DNA of 64,000 nucleotides from Atrina japonica (Eukaryota > Mollusca > Bivalvia > Pterioida > Pinnidae). Location: positions 372,001-436,000 of the forward strand of contig BROG01000076.1 of the NCBI GenBank assembly GCA_030159075.1, in the 5' to 3' direction. Under the pieces are notes generated by a model. The model worked only from the letters and a program-made list of their open reading frames with translations, was not told where the DNA came from and did no database searches. Shown here one piece after another: positions 12,247 through 25,920 of the stretch (the stretch's first letter is position 1; each line of letters opens with the position of its first letter). A program made the translations under genes and the position numbers.

Positions 12247-13339
12247 CAAAAATGGTATCCCGCAAAAGAAATGTATATTCTGAATTTGACAGTGTTTCAA
12301 TATTACCAATATATGTTTGAAAAAAGGTCTATCTACAAGCATGTATTTATTTACATCAAACATGAAGTGCATCTACATACATTTTACATCAAGCCTGAGT
12401 CGGAGGGCATACACTTTCAAATTTTCTCAAAGGAATTTATTTTTAAACTTATTTTGACAATAAATTACTTCCCTGCTCATATTTTGTAAGCACATTATCA
12501 GCTTCAACATGATATATTCATGAAAGAATCTAATTTTTCATCACACATCTTGACTTCACTGGGGCAACAGTATTGCAGTTGCTATTTCATCAATCTTTAA
12601 ATCTGAATAAGTTTCTTAAATTTACAAGATGATATTGTAAAGCAATAATTCATGTTTAAAATTAGCTTACTTTAAGTTTTCTTTGTGATCTCAAAATGAG
12701 TACACTTGGAGTTTAAAACATCATGGAGATTTGGTCACTGTGACCTATGTGAACTTGTTGTTTATTTGCATCTTAAACATTAGTACAATAATATTATTAG
12801 CTAGATGTATTTATGCATTTTCAAAAAATAAGGTAGGGCTTTTTTACATTCTTTGTTTATTCAGCAATTCTATATTATTAACTTTATACAATGTTTATAT
12901 GTTCAAAACAAAATTATTATAAATACATATTAACTACTTGCATGTACACTAGAACCAGTAGTGATCGTGACTTATTGAGAGTTTAATCTCGAGCATCCTG
13001 AGAACACTGACGAATCAATACAGGTCTCCTACCTGTGATATATTACAATCAAAATAACTTGATGGGGTGGAGTCTCATGAACCCTTCCTTAAGCTTTACA
13101 AGTTAAAATTTTTGGTAATGCAGCATAACCACATTAAAATTACACCGAAAATAGAAATCTTTCCTTCTTTGGCCGAACATAAGGACATCCAGCAGAGAAT
13201 AAAACATTTTTCTTGTGAAGTTAGTCGTAACCGAAAAGTGAGTAGAATGCTCTGTTTGATAATTTTAAAATACTACTCCACCCCACCAAGTTATGTGAAT
13301 TACCCCAAACTTTTCATAAATGATTCAACCAAAACCATA

Positions 13340-13429
13340 AGTTATCAACCCCTGAAAAACAATGGACTCTTCTGTGAATCAATGACGTAGACCATTCTAA
13401 ATGTGTCTTTTGGGGTGAATGAGTTGACA
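13340..13429. repeat. Short inverted-repeat element, 'atcaacccct' family
   Basis: From agttatcaacccctgaaaaa to ttttggggtgaatgagttga, with the shared core aatggactcttctgtgaatc. The two ends are approximately complementary. Confidence 0.7.
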
Positions 13430-14157
13430 GGTCAAACTGACAGATGGATGCAGACAAATTCTTTAGTCCCCTCCCCTGCCTTGGTTAATCCCTTAAATAA
13501 AAGTCTCCATTCCCCTGCCTTGGTTTTACTGGCTAATAGTCACTGAAACAAAACTCTCCCCTCCCTTGCTTTAGTTTCTATGGCTGATATGTCGCTCTCT
13601 GATGCTGTTACAATGTATCAGAATTTACAAAGAATAACAAACAAGACAATGTAATAGTAAACTCGCATAGACAACAGTTGAACACCATGGAGGACTGCAG
13701 ACAATGAAACATTGTCCCATATGTGATACTGTTAAAGTTTGCCATACATTTCACCCTTACTAATAGATGAACCATATAATTCATATATGAATTTGTCAGC
13801 ACTACAAAAAAAGAAACACAAAACATTAGATACAATATCATGTTTTTAAAAATTGATCGTGAGAAGCTTTTTTGTATAAACTGGTGTATATCCTTATTAC
13901 ATACATTTTCATAATGCCCTTCTGCTTTTGTAACACTTAGGTAATTTCATGGAAATTGAATCATTTTGTACAGTTATATGTATCAGACAAGACCAGGCTA
14001 TGCTGCAATCCTTTTGTAGCTATCATCTCCACCATGATCATAAAATAGTCAATAAAAGGCAGTGAACCTGATGTATCAGTAAACACATCCTCAAACAAAA
14101 TCAAACTAGAAAATGTCAAGAAATACAAAATATATAAGTTGAAATTATTCAATACTC

Positions 14158-14263
14158 AATACATTGGACCTCGTTTTGAAAGACCACCCCTTCTGCCTTC
14201 ATGTTTGTCTCACAAGACAGGTATTTCTTATGACAATAGTCCCATAAGACAGGTTTTTCTGTA
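14158..14263. repeat. Partial copy of the 'tacagtggaacctgtctt' MITE
   Basis: It shows tacattggacctcgttttga at the left, then aaagaccacccc, and two 'cataagacaggt' type motifs to the right. The right terminus is degraded. Confidence 0.5.
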
Positions 14264-16350
14264 TTCAGAAATATTCAAAATTAGATCTAAAAGCACTTGC
14301 CACCATCCAAAAGAACAAGATTAGTTTACCCACACTTAGTTAAGCCAGCATAATTTTTAATTAAGACCTTCAAGACTTAAAAAACTGTAACTAAGCAGAA
14401 ATCCGTATTATACAGGATACATCATAAATCTATTTATAGTCATATCCCTGAAATCTGTATCTTGTTAACAAAGTAATAACCATAGCAACTACAAATTATA
14501 AGCAAATTTTTTTCAGACCATCCTTAACAAGGTATTCAAAGGATATACTAACCAATTTCAATACATACATAAACCCAAATATATTCTAATGACCTTTGAT
14601 ATCATCCAAGTTATTTCTTCTTTCAATAGTTTAAGTAACGCTGCAGCGAAAATGAGAATCAAATTAAAAATACTAAAATTTTAAAGTTAAGTGGAAACAA
14701 GACCATTAAAACTCTAGTTTTCTTCCATTTGAAAATTCCTTTATTACTATGATATCAAATGGGAGATAGGTAGATCAAAAACTTAAATGGACATAAACTT
14801 ACGGTAAGCTAACAGTGTAAAAAAAATATTATGTATGAATAACTTGGTCCACCGATTTCATTTTGGTTTTATACACATTTCTGCAAAACTGAAACCACTG
14901 AACAGAAGAATGATTATAACAAGAAAGCTCTGTTGCAGTTTTATACTAAAAGACAACCAGTATGGTAACAATCGCATTATAGTTTGAGGCAAGATACTGA
15001 AATCATCTATATCCAGATGTAGTGTTGAAATGTTTAGTGCTATCTCTCTGTAGCAAGTGCACATCAAATCATTTTTTTACACTGTATATCTGACCTATTT
15101 TTTGCAATTCTTTTCAGACTGATCTAATTTTAATTAATTCTGATCCTTCTATTGGTTTATTTTAAGACAGGATCAACCGCTGCATGAACTTATTCTGCAA
15201 ACTACATTATTACTACAGTTTCATTTTAAACAATTCACAGCTATATTTTTGCTTTGACCTATAGGATAATAAAATTCTTTGGTAGACATCTCACTCATAA
15301 TGTGCCAATGTGAAGTAACATCAAGACATATGCTATTGACACATGCTATTGCCAAGAGGGTTCTGTTCCAGATCCCTGTATGGGCTTGGTCATTTAGAGT
15401 GATAGCCTTACAAGCAAGAGGTCCAGTACAGAGGCACCATCTCATTACTTTTTATACCAAACAGAAAAATAATTTTTGCTTCCATAAGTTCAAGTCATAC
15501 ATATGTATTTACAAGACTTCACATTCATATTGCCTATTTGTACATCAGTGTGAAAGGGGGTGGGGTAAATTTTGGCACATTTTCAAAGCATTCTTATCCT
15601 CCATGTGCACATTAACTAACCACTGCCCCAGACAATTTGCCAACTAGATTTGCACAGACCAAACCGATTTGAATGGAAATTTGAGCCAATGATAAAAATG
15701 CAATAGACATGTATATAAAAATTCGAACCATCTGGTGGCTGAGAAATCTGAACATTCACATCTTAAACTCTTATCTTGATTAAAACTCTTGTTAATGTCC
15801 ACTATTACACCTGCAGCTGATAACCTCATTCCATTCCAGCATCTCACCTGTGCAGAAAACATCTGATCAAGTCGGCTCTGCACTCCTAAAAAACTATGAG
15901 CCAGCCAACATTTTACATAGCCTATCAGTGAGACAAGATAAAAGAACCATATGGGATGTTTTATCCCCCCTGAAATCTGATGCAGGTGCTTTGGAAATGT
16001 ACCACACACAAACACTAGTTATCCCCCTTTAAAATGCCTTGAACACAGTTTTTTTGTATTGTCAGGAATAAATTTGGGGGGGTATATAGTTTTCTAATAT
16101 CATAAAACACACTAGCACTTGTTTTATTACTGAAACAGAATAAAGTAAAGCAAATTATTGTAAACATGCAGATTTCATACTACCAATAGGACATAAGATT
16201 ATAGACATTCTTCTAAGCACTAGTATATATGTACCTGACATTCTGTTAAAATGTGTTATACTATTATACCCAGAGCTTTGCTCATGGATCTAGTCAAACT
16301 TGGACAAAAGAACCCACACACCGCATCCAGGGCTATTGCTAAATAAGAAA

Positions 16351-16441
16351 CTCATCTACCCCTGTGGTCACATTTAGACTCACCTAAATCAATGAATAGT
16401 ATAGTATACAGTCATAATTCAGAGGTGAACAAGTTCTTATT
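16351..16441. repeat. Short dispersed repeat, copy 2 (inverted relative to 4.14 kb)
   Basis: It contains cccctgtggtcacatttaga and ends agaggtgaacaagttcttat, the reverse complement of the 4141-4240 copy with scattered differences. Confidence 0.6.
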
Positions 16442-16562
16442 GCATGTAAAATCATTATAAAATTTTGATTCTAAATCATACACCCCTGAATTCTGACAGT
16501 GGACTTAACATTTTTTGAAATGGGCAGGTCCAAATGTGACTTCTGGGGTTGACGAGTTCGTA
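16442..16562. repeat. Diverged 'atcaacccct' type element
   Basis: It contains cacccctgaattctgacagt, then ggtccaaatgtgacttctgg and gttgacgagtt. The layout is the same as the family copies, with lower similarity. Confidence 0.45.
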
Positions 16563-16630
16563 TTTGGTCAAACACCTGTCTTTGTTGTGGATCTTATGTA
16601 TACAGTCAAACCATCTTTGAAACAAGCATA

Positions 16631-16720
16631 TCAACTCATAAACCCCTAAGAAATAATAAACTCTTCTATAAATCAATGACTTAGGCAAGTCCAAATGTGT
16701 CTTCAGGGGTGAAAGAATTA
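16631..16720. repeat. Short inverted-repeat element, 'atcaacccct' family
   Basis: From caactcataaacccctaaga to cttcaggggtgaaagaatta, with the family core taaactcttctataaatcaa. Confidence 0.65.
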
Positions 16721-16740
16721 AATTTGTTACAAAAACACTT

Positions 16741-16841
<101 letters not shown>

Positions 16842-18291
16842 CAGTTATACAGTGGAACCAAACTTGTTGTCATTTGCAGGGATAAAAATTAGCAGGTGCC
16901 CAGTAGCCCATGGTAAGGAAAAGCTGAGCTGTGCAAGTACATTTCACAGTGCGTTAGCTGAGGTGGCTACTGAAAATTTGGGAGTATATCTTGCATTTTC
17001 ACAAATTTCAACTGATATTCTTGTAAACTGAACATACCTTGCTACATGTAGCTAGTGTATATGAACTACATGTACATAAAAATTGTATGTTTACATAGTA
17101 ATTTTTTCTAAATAGCATGTTATAGGAAGAGCAAGTTTCTGGGCTTTCAGACATGCAACTGGGCTCCCAAAAATCCTGACATACAAGCCCAGATGGCTCC
17201 TTGATTACAAAGTTTAATTTCTATCCCTGCATTTGTCTCTGACAAATGCTGTAAGGTGTCTAGATTAGCCAAATTATCCTAGACTTCATTAAAAGGGGTG
17301 GCTCTCAACTGTGGATTGAACCAAAAAGCCCCTGGCTGTAAATCCATACATTTCAGTAGTCATTAAGAACTTCCTCATCCAGTTTATCAAACTGTCAGAA
17401 TTTTACTGTTTAAATGGAAATAAATGACAGCCAATGACAGTCCAAACTGACCAGTCCCGCTGGTCAAACAACAGTGGCAGACATTAACGGTTTGAGGTGA
17501 TGACAACGACCAAACCACAGCTAAGTTACGTAATTGTTTGTCAACACATATGTTTACCTAATGTAAAAAGACAATTAGTGATAAGTTAAACAACACAGCA
17601 AATGTAATGACTTTTTAAGTCTTAGACAAGAAACTCTTTAAATATTTATCAAATTAATCTAAAGAAATTTAATGAAAGGGCCGTCATATTTACTTTGCTT
17701 ATCTGTTGAATTTGAACCCAAGTGCTAAAGAAAGGTGAATTGTTCTGGCTAATGCCACAGCTATCAAATGGAAAACCAGTGATTGCTTGCTTTAATCAGT
17801 AGTTTATTCCTATTACATAACTTTATAACAACTATCTACGCTAAAGCTAACAAACAAACAATGCTGGACATACAAAATGGAAAATAGTCAAATATGAGAG
17901 TCATGGGAACCAACATAAAACAAAATTATGAAATGCTAAATCCATTCTCTAAATATAGAGCTCCATAATGTAAATACCTACACCAAATTAATTTATTATT
18001 CTATCAAAAAACATTATTAAATAGAATAAAAATCCATCCCCACCAACCCTGGTTCATGACCTACATGTAGCCACAAGAATGTTGTATTCAAGTAATTAAA
18101 TTGTTTATTGCATCTAAAAGTTTAGGGTATGTTGCAAGTGTAAATCAAAACTCAATACATTTAAATGTGCATATTAACATAACTTATCTCTTAACTAATA
18201 TTAAACTCACCTCACCTTTCCGGGTAATATTTTTTTTTCTAACCAGGACAAATATAGGTGATGGTTCTTTTTAATTTTTATATACGGTAAG

Positions 18292-18523
18292 TACAGTGGA
18301 ACCTGTCTTAAGAGACCATCCAATCAGCTACTTAAATATGGTCTTTCAAGACAGGTGGTCTCTAAAGAGAGGTTTTATCTAAAGGGTTATTTTATCGAAT
18401 TGTTTTTGAAAATATGGCCTTTCAAGACAAGTGGTCATTCATGAGAGTGGTCTTTCAAGACAGGTGGTCATTCATGAGAGTGGTCATTCATGAGAGTGGT
18501 CTTTCAAGACAGGGACCACTGTG
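18292..18523. mobile_element. MITE-like element with small internal tandem expansion
   Basis: It starts tacagtggaacctgtctta followed by agagaccatcc and ends with the inverted motif tttcaagacagggaccactg. Between 18410 and 18515 the motif ggtctttcaagacaggtggt with cattcatgagagt is repeated three to four times. It is a smaller version of what happened at 11.4-12.2 kb. Confidence 0.75.
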
Positions 18524-20029
18524 TCATTATTTAAATAAAGTATTGCTATCATTGAATTTTTATTTTCAAAATCAATATATTGCTGATGGTGAACCTATGA
18601 TATACGACCCAATGTCCAGTTGTCAATTAAATGAGCATTAGAAGTAAATCCAGCGAGTCTCGACAACAAAATTAGTAATGACAACTAAAAATCAAATAGA
18701 TTAGTAACTCTTAAAAAAGTCAACATTTTAAAACTGAATAACTGGCCACAATGTAATAGGATTTATTTAGAAATAAAGGCTTGAATATAAACTGTTTCTG
18801 GATTTAACTTAAAACCAAACTCCATAAGAACATGATTATTTAAAGAATTAAGCGCCAGGTTTTTATCAAATTGATGCATATAAATGTGCATAAATGTAAG
18901 CGTTTCCATAAAAAAATTAATTGGTCTGAGCAAATAGACAGTGTGCAGTTATTTACAAACACCTGTAAAATTAATTGTGTACACGAAACACTTTTCAGAC
19001 TCTATGACACACATTGCCAGCCAGACAGAATTTGATAAATGTACAAGGATAAGTATAACCAGCTTAAATTAGCGGAGGTAATTGAGTCATTTGATCAGAT
19101 TTGTCTAAGACTAATATGTACATATATATACCTATATAGGTGTATTTAATTACAATTGCCTACAGGCAGTTCTCCGGCCCAATACTATAGCTGCCGTTAG
19201 TCTCTCAATGGCTATAAGGCACCAGTACATGGACGTGGAACATTTTATTAATCTGATAGTGACATCTAGATTAAAAATCTAAATTTACCCACTTGTAAAT
19301 AAAAATAAAACCGTTATATTAGCTAGAGATTTACTCTGATAGGGGGCATAAAGATTTTATTTTCTAAACGGGAATATGAAGTTTCGCTAGTTCTCAATAT
19401 AATGATTGTATCATTATAATTCACGTTTAAACTGATTTTAATCTGGTAACCATAAATTTTAAATAAAAATTTAATGAAAAATATAATTCTGAAGAGATAA
19501 AATCCTTGTACACCAGGTGTATACATGTGGTTGATTGTAAAGTGGCAGAAAAAAGAAGTACATCTGTTACATGAGCTGACACAACAACCCCTCAAACTAA
19601 ATCTAGAGGAAGAGACAAATTTTGCATTTCCTCAGAAAGTGGCAACAGAATTCATCACTACAGCATGTTCTGCATATCATAGAAGGCATTCACATTTCCA
19701 AAATATTTAGGACACATATCTATATGCTATCTATCTGAAATAATATAAGATTCATTTGGCATGTTCAGTGATACACTACAGCCAACATCACACCTGATAT
19801 TACCTATAATAGCTTGCACACCTGATGCCAAATGTTATACATTTGATATCAACCATGGTATACACATGAACTGTAATACAATGCATACACTGTTACAAAG
19901 ATTTCTCACTCTAGTATTGTATTTTCCTGTAGTGCTATCATTATGACCTCTCAAACATATAATATATGTTATCATTCACAAAAATATAATCATATCTATG
20001 ATATCAGCTGTTCAGAAAGAGATCTGCAC

Positions 20030-20385
20030 ATGTGCTGGTATTCATATAGTCTAGAGCTCTACTCTTGCACTGGTATTCACATAGTCTGGAGCTCTACTCT
20101 TGTGCTGGTATTCACGTGGTCTAATAGCTCTGCTCTTGTGCTGGTATTCACATAGTTTAGAGCTATGCTCTTGTACTGGTATTCACATAATCTAGAGCTC
20201 TACTCTTGCGCTGGTATTCACGTGGTCTAATAGCTCTGCTCTTGTGCTGGTATTCACATAGTTTAGAGCTATGCTCTTGTACTGGTATTTATATAGTCTA
20301 GAGCTCTACTCCTGCGCTGGTATTCCTGTAGTCTAGAGCTCTGCTCTTGTCCTAATAGTCATATAGTCTAGAAATCAGAAAGAGC
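20030..20385. repeat. 35-36-bp minisatellite, about ten units
   Basis: The unit contains tcttgtgctggtattcacat followed by agtctagagctctac. Variants alternate (ctaatagctctgc, tttagagctatgc), suggesting a two-unit superrepeat. Confidence 0.9.
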
Positions 20386-22519
20386 TCTTCTCTTGTACTG
20401 GTATTAACATACCTAGCATGTAGTATTATTCAAAGCTATAATTATCATACATGCATTATAAGCATAATTTTAACTGTTCATAAAATTTCTGCTCTTGGTC
20501 TGGGATTCAGTGTGCAGTTCATTTTCAATTTTCTCTAAGATAATAAGATAACCAATCTATTAACAGCATATTTTTATCATTTACTTAAACTGATGTTTCA
20601 GATTTAAGATGGTGTGAATATATTTTCTGTCATAAAAGGGTGGAAATACCCTGGTACAAAAAACATAATGTATACACTATCTTCCATGTTACAGGTGCTG
20701 GTGTAGGTCGGGTATTTGTGTCACATGAGTGACTACAATTATACACTACATGGCATGTTATCAGTACTTGTTGGACAAGATCCTTGGGCACTTACATATT
20801 ATCTATTAAAGGAGATACACTTGGCTATCTGTTTTATGCCCTGCCACTTGTGACTTCAGATTAAGAGCTGGACTATTAAGTGCTGTTGATAGTATATTTG
20901 CTGTCTTTAATTGAATTTATAGGTGTTTTGACTATGAAGCTAGTCAGAGCCTAATGTTACAGTACCTCAATACAGCTACTTTACCAAATGCTTCTGTCCA
21001 CTTAGATACATATTACCTGAGATTTATGTGGAATCAGCCATGGCTAAATGTCGTTACAGCCTACTTACCTGTAATTAGCAGGCCATATATCACCAATTGC
21101 CTAACTATGGCAGGTGACAGCCCACAACACACTAACAAAATAAGACTTATGTCATCCTGATAACCCATAATCCTTTACAACCTAATCTAATGTAGCTTTG
21201 GGACATATACTTCAATATGTAACTAAGATATTGTGAATGACTTTACATGAGCCTACAGAATCTCTGGTGTTACTAAGTTTTGTGGCAAGATCTATATACA
21301 AAACACATGTATGGTCAACAATTGTTGTTGTTCTATATTCTCACTCATTTAGAAGTTCCATAATCTATTACAAAAATTTGTAATATGACCACTAGACGTA
21401 AGTAAGAAAAAGGGATTTTAGAATCAGAATAAGATTACTAGTATATACAGAGCACCATGACAGTCCTATGTTATACTATTCACAAACAGATTTTATGTTC
21501 TCCCTGTTATGGCACTGTATGGCACTGTTACAATGTGACCCTGTAACAGTCTGATGTTGTACTACATATCTTTCAAACAGATTATATGTCCTTCCTGTTA
21601 CAACTGAAAGTCCAATGATATACAATTTACAGACTACATGCTCTTACTCCATTTGTATTGCACTGTGATAGTCCATGATAAACAATTTACAAACAGAATA
21701 TGTGTTCTGTTCTAATTTGCATAGCATTTTGATAGCCTATCATTGCACCTACATGACTTTTGCAAGTTCACACTATGTCTATGGCCAGCCTGACCAGCTT
21801 GTAATGAATATTGTGTCATTTGAAATATTATTAGTCCTCGTGAGATAATTTCAAGTGATAAGTTCAAGTTATCAGCGAAAATATCAGATTATTCTAACTT
21901 AATTCTTGCTTTTATCACTAGTTTTGAGACAAAGTGGCAGCACTTTATAGTATGTGTTGTACAATGAATGTTAAAACCAAACAGTTCATAATGTGATAGA
22001 CCATAGTGAAGGGATTACACTTACCACTCCAAATTAAACCTTTAATCGTGGGTATTTAACTCAATATTTATATATGACAGAAAATATTTGTGATAGAATT
22101 ATAGAGTTAACTTGTTAATCCAAAACCAATTGTCCAAAGTGAATTGCATAATCCTGTCAAACACAGTGAATGAAGTATTGCTCCCTATGTCAATACCTTA
22201 AGTTGTGATCACAGCAATACACCACATGCCATTCTGCATATTTCTTTTTGCAATAAACTGCCAATGAATCTGTGTCATTTAATGTAAACGACATTCTGAT
22301 GATGAAAGAAAAATGTTCTACAATTGACAAGTGTTAGTTAAAATGTTGTATATTATCCCAATTTGTTTTTACCTTGGACCCCAAATTTAGGAGTAGGAAT
22401 ATCCCTGAGTAGATTCATCATCTCTGTGGTGTAGAATTTCAGAATTACAAGGAGTATCTGAATACGTACATGTACAAGTATGTTTGACTCTCAGAAAAAT
22501 GTTTATTTTTTTAATTGTT

Positions 22520-22680
22520 CTCTAGAAATGACCATCAACCTTCCATCAGTAAACCAACTAAAGCTCCAGCAGGGATTGAACTCTCTATGACTAGATGTAA
22601 TAACAGTTTAAAGAGTGATGTTCTAATTACTTGGGCTGTGGCCCCAACATATAATTGTAAAAAGGCTGTGATGCTCTAAT
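22520..22680 (-). mobile_element. tRNA-derived SINE head
   Basis: On the minus strand this reads as a tRNA-like promoter. An A-box-like stretch (CAGCCCAAGTAATTAGAACA, plus strand around 22613-22645) is followed by a B-box-like GAGAGTTCAATCCCTGC (plus strand 22568-22584). The array at 22615-23232 is built from this A-box segment. No intact tRNA fold was seen. Confidence 0.65.
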
Positions 22681-23232
22681 TACTTGGACTGAGGCCCGAC
22701 AAATAAATGTAAAAAGGTGTGCAGCTCTAATTACTTGGGCTGAGGCCCCAACAAATAATTGTAAAAAGGTGTGCAGCTCTAATTACTTGGGCTGAGGCCC
22801 CAACAAATAATTGTAAAAAGGTGTGATGCTCTAATTACTTGGGCTGAGGACCGACAAATAAATGTAAAAAGGTGTGATGCTCTAATTACTTGGGCTGAGG
22901 ACCGACAAATAAATGTAAAAAGGTGTGCAGCTCTAATTACTTGGGCTGAGGCCCCAACAAATAATTGTAAAAAAAAGCATGATGCTCTAATTACTTGGGC
23001 TGAGACCCCGACAAATAATTGTGAAAAGGTGTGAAGCTCTAATTACTTGAGCTTAGGCCCCAACAAATAATTGTAAAAAAAAAAATGTGATGCTCTAATT
23101 ACTTGGGCTGAGGCCCCAACAAATAATTGTAAAAAAAAAAGTGTGATGCTCTAATTACTTGGGCTGAGGCCCCAATAAATAATTGTAAAAAAAAAAAGTG
23201 TGATGCTCTAACCACCTGGCCAGAGCCTCAAC
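22615..23232. repeat. About 51-bp minisatellite derived from a SINE A-box segment, about twelve units
   Basis: The unit contains gctctaattacttgggctga, then ggccccaacaaataattgta and an A run of 5 to 12. The last unit (23200-23232) reads gctctaaccacctggccaga, whose reverse complement is a clear tRNA-type A box (TGGCCAGGTGGTTAGAGC). The first unit adjoins a B box at 22568-22584. The array is therefore a tandem amplification of the head of a tRNA-derived SINE. Units differ mostly in the A-run length and in a gat/cag variant. Confidence 0.85.
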
Positions 23233-23255
23233 ATGTAATCAACCTTTTGGCAATG

Positions 23256-23614
23256 ACTGCATTCCTACTAATCTCACCTGCACACAAACAATTCCAGACA
23301 GTATCAAGACATTTCGAACCCAAGACAAAATGTACCCAATGAAATACAAATCGTACCCTTGTACAATTTGTCTTTCATTGGGTACCGTACACTTTGTCTT
23401 TGGTACAAAACATCTTGATACTGTCGTGAAGTGTTTGTGCACAGGGTCCAGCACCATACAACTTAAGAATAACTTAAGTCTAAATATTGTACTCAAATGT
23501 GGCAAATCCCAAAATCTGATTGGCTAAGCAGGCCAATTTAAGAATATTCTCAGACTTGAGTAAATTCTCCAGTTTTATGGTGCCGGGCCCAGGTGAGATA
23601 AGTAGGAATGCAGT
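23256..23614. mobile_element. Palindromic MITE (terminal inverted repeats, hairpin arms), split by a second element
   Basis: The termini actgcattcctactaatctc-acctg (23256-23280) and its inverse at 23590-23614 match at nearly all of 25 positions. Inside, the arm at 23297-23345 (gacagtatcaagaca ... tacccaatgaaa) is the inverse of 23374-23424, with a loop around 23350-23372. The whole element is therefore one large foldback. The right arm is interrupted by the nested element at 23444-23590. Confidence 0.85.
23444..23590. mobile_element. Nested MITE with its own inverted ends
   Basis: It begins gggtccagcaccatacaact and ends with the inverse, agttttatggtgccgggccc. It sits inside the right arm of the foldback element. 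Removing it restores the arm 'gtttgtgca..ggtgagat' that mirrors the left arm. Confidence 0.8.
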
Positions 23615-25718
23615 TAATATCATGAAAAGGTCTTTTCAAATTGTAAAAACAACAACAACATAGAAGAACACGATAACAATGACAACATTTGTACCGGTAC
23701 TATTACTTGTACAATACAAGTGTAAAGGACAAGGTTTATCCATAAGCACATTATTTATGAATGTTTTATCGTGAGTAATTATGTTTGTATGTGTGTAACT
23801 TAAAAGAAAGACAATGTTTTTTATTTACAATATACTCTTTGTTGACTTAAATCAAAGTGGAAGATTTGTGTAACTAATTTGGCATGAAGTCTAGGCTCCA
23901 AGCCTCCATGTTTACTAAATACCTAAACTTAACAAACTGTTGAAGATTATGAGATGACAACACAGAATTGATGCTGGAACTGTATATTTTTGTTTATTTA
24001 TTGCATATAATTGAAAATTATGATAAAAATTATTGTTCATTCTAGTAAACTTCAAAAATACCAAAAAGTAGATTGAGTACATATTACTACTCAAATTTTT
24101 AGGGAAATACTCATGGTATTGTTCATGAGAAAATTATAATTTGCACAATGTTTTTTTTTATGTGAATTAAAAATAAAATTAATATTTTTAGTATTCAGTC
24201 ACATCAGGAAGTTTTGCACACAAGTACACAGTCTAATGACAGAATAAAAATTGAACTTGAGAATCAAGTAAATATGGTGACTTTGGGTCCTGATTCTGGG
24301 TAAATTATGTTGGGTACGTGGCAGAAGATAGGGACATCCAAGTAAAACATTCAAAAGACCCAGACAGACACATCTCAAATCCAGGTCCACTAACATACCA
24401 GTTAATCAGAGCTGATGGTCAGTTTACTAATACAGTAGTTAATTAGAGTTGATGGTCTGTGTCAGGTACGCTGGATATATCAAACCATCATAGTAATGAC
24501 CACTACTGATTGTATGAAGGAAGACAATGTAAATAATGTCTGGTGATACAAATGTACGTTAGGCTGCAGTGAACAAACAGGAATCTTGCTATTTTTGCTA
24601 TGTTTTTATTTATACATGACAAGTGATCTTTTCTTTATACTTCAGAGATTTAATGAATAGCAATGTAAGAACTTACACATACTGATAAATTTAAATCAGA
24701 TATGACACAACTATGTACAGGTCCAGCGACCACCTTGGTCTTAAGATTAAAGTCTCCAGAAAAATATGTTGATTCAAAATTAAAACGACATAAATGGTTA
24801 TTGATAAACCTGCAATGAAATTCAAGTTTTCATCCCCGATAAGATATGTCTTTGATGTAAAGCATCTTAAATCACCAATCCCCATGAAAGATGAATCAGT
24901 TACTTCACATGAGATGATTGTCCTAAATGCATCATTTCTCCTAGATTAATTTTGTATAATAATATCTTCTGTTTTTGTAGAAAACAAAAATATTACAATT
25001 CCTTTGATATCTTTGTCATACTTTATTTACGTTAATCAGAGGTACATAAACTACCTTTTGTCTACTAAATACATACAGCAAATCACCTGAGTAATTTCTA
25101 CAGGTAAAGAGCACAGGTGAGAGATGAACAAACTCATTCATACTTAGTTAGCTATCTGTCAGTGTAGTGTACTACAGAGCACTTTCTTACCTTGATTTTC
25201 TTTCTCAATTTTATGAATGAAGATTTTTGTCAGTTTTAAACTATTCAAAAGGTAACTTTGATGTATAGCATTTTTGTAAATTTTAATGAATGATATATTT
25301 GTGAGTTTGTAATGTATAGATTTATGAAGGCAGGAAGTAGACAAAGTGAATAGCGATAACCGTGGACAATACAAATGCTATTTTAAGATTTTAACATCCA
25401 TTTTGATACAAACTGAGAAATGCATATATCTCTAATAGTTATATGTTTGCATATTTATTAGACTTGTAGTTTTTGTTACATTCACATCAAATTTTTATCC
25501 CAGTAAAACGAGAGCAGGATAGATTTTTATTGGGTTACATTTCTGTGGTCTACACGTTACACAAACATATAAAGTTCAATATAAGATATGAAGTGAAAAT
25601 TATCTATAAACACTGACGTCAAACACTTAAAGAGAAATGCCAGGTTTAGACTCTGATATACTTCTACACCTTAACCAATAATACGACTAGTGTAGTCATA
25701 AGCTAGGGTTTATAGAAT

Positions 25719-25920
25719 GCTTGCTATGTTCTGGTGGTAGAGCTTTCGACTCGCAAATAGAAGGTCCTCGGTTCAATTCCCAGAACTGGGTCATACCAAA
25801 CACTTTAAAAATGGTAGTGACTGTTGCTTTGCCAAGCGCTTGGCATTCAAAGTGAAAATCACAGGTCTCCTGTATCATGGCAGGCATGGTACCTAAAAGA
25901 ACCGTCACTGTTATTGGTTC
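25719..25920 (+). mobile_element. tRNA-derived SINE, third head type
   Basis: The head includes an A-box-like TTCTGGTGGTAGAGCTTTCG and a B-box-like CGGTTCAATTCCCAG. A body of about 140 bp follows, containing tttgccaagcgcttggcatt, a near palindrome. Flanking duplications are unclear, so this looks older than the other SINEs. The 3' half of a tRNA is absent, so it is not a tRNA gene. Confidence 0.75.

Noticed and set aside
15221..16032. ORFs of 122-123 codons on both strands
   Set aside because: The strands overlap, and there are no recognised motifs, signal peptide or splice pattern; composition is that of the intron.
20030..20385. Regular repeats resembling a CRISPR array
   Set aside because: There are no unique spacers between constant repeats. 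The unit is contiguous, the context is eukaryotic and no cas genes are present. The same goes for the other minisatellites.
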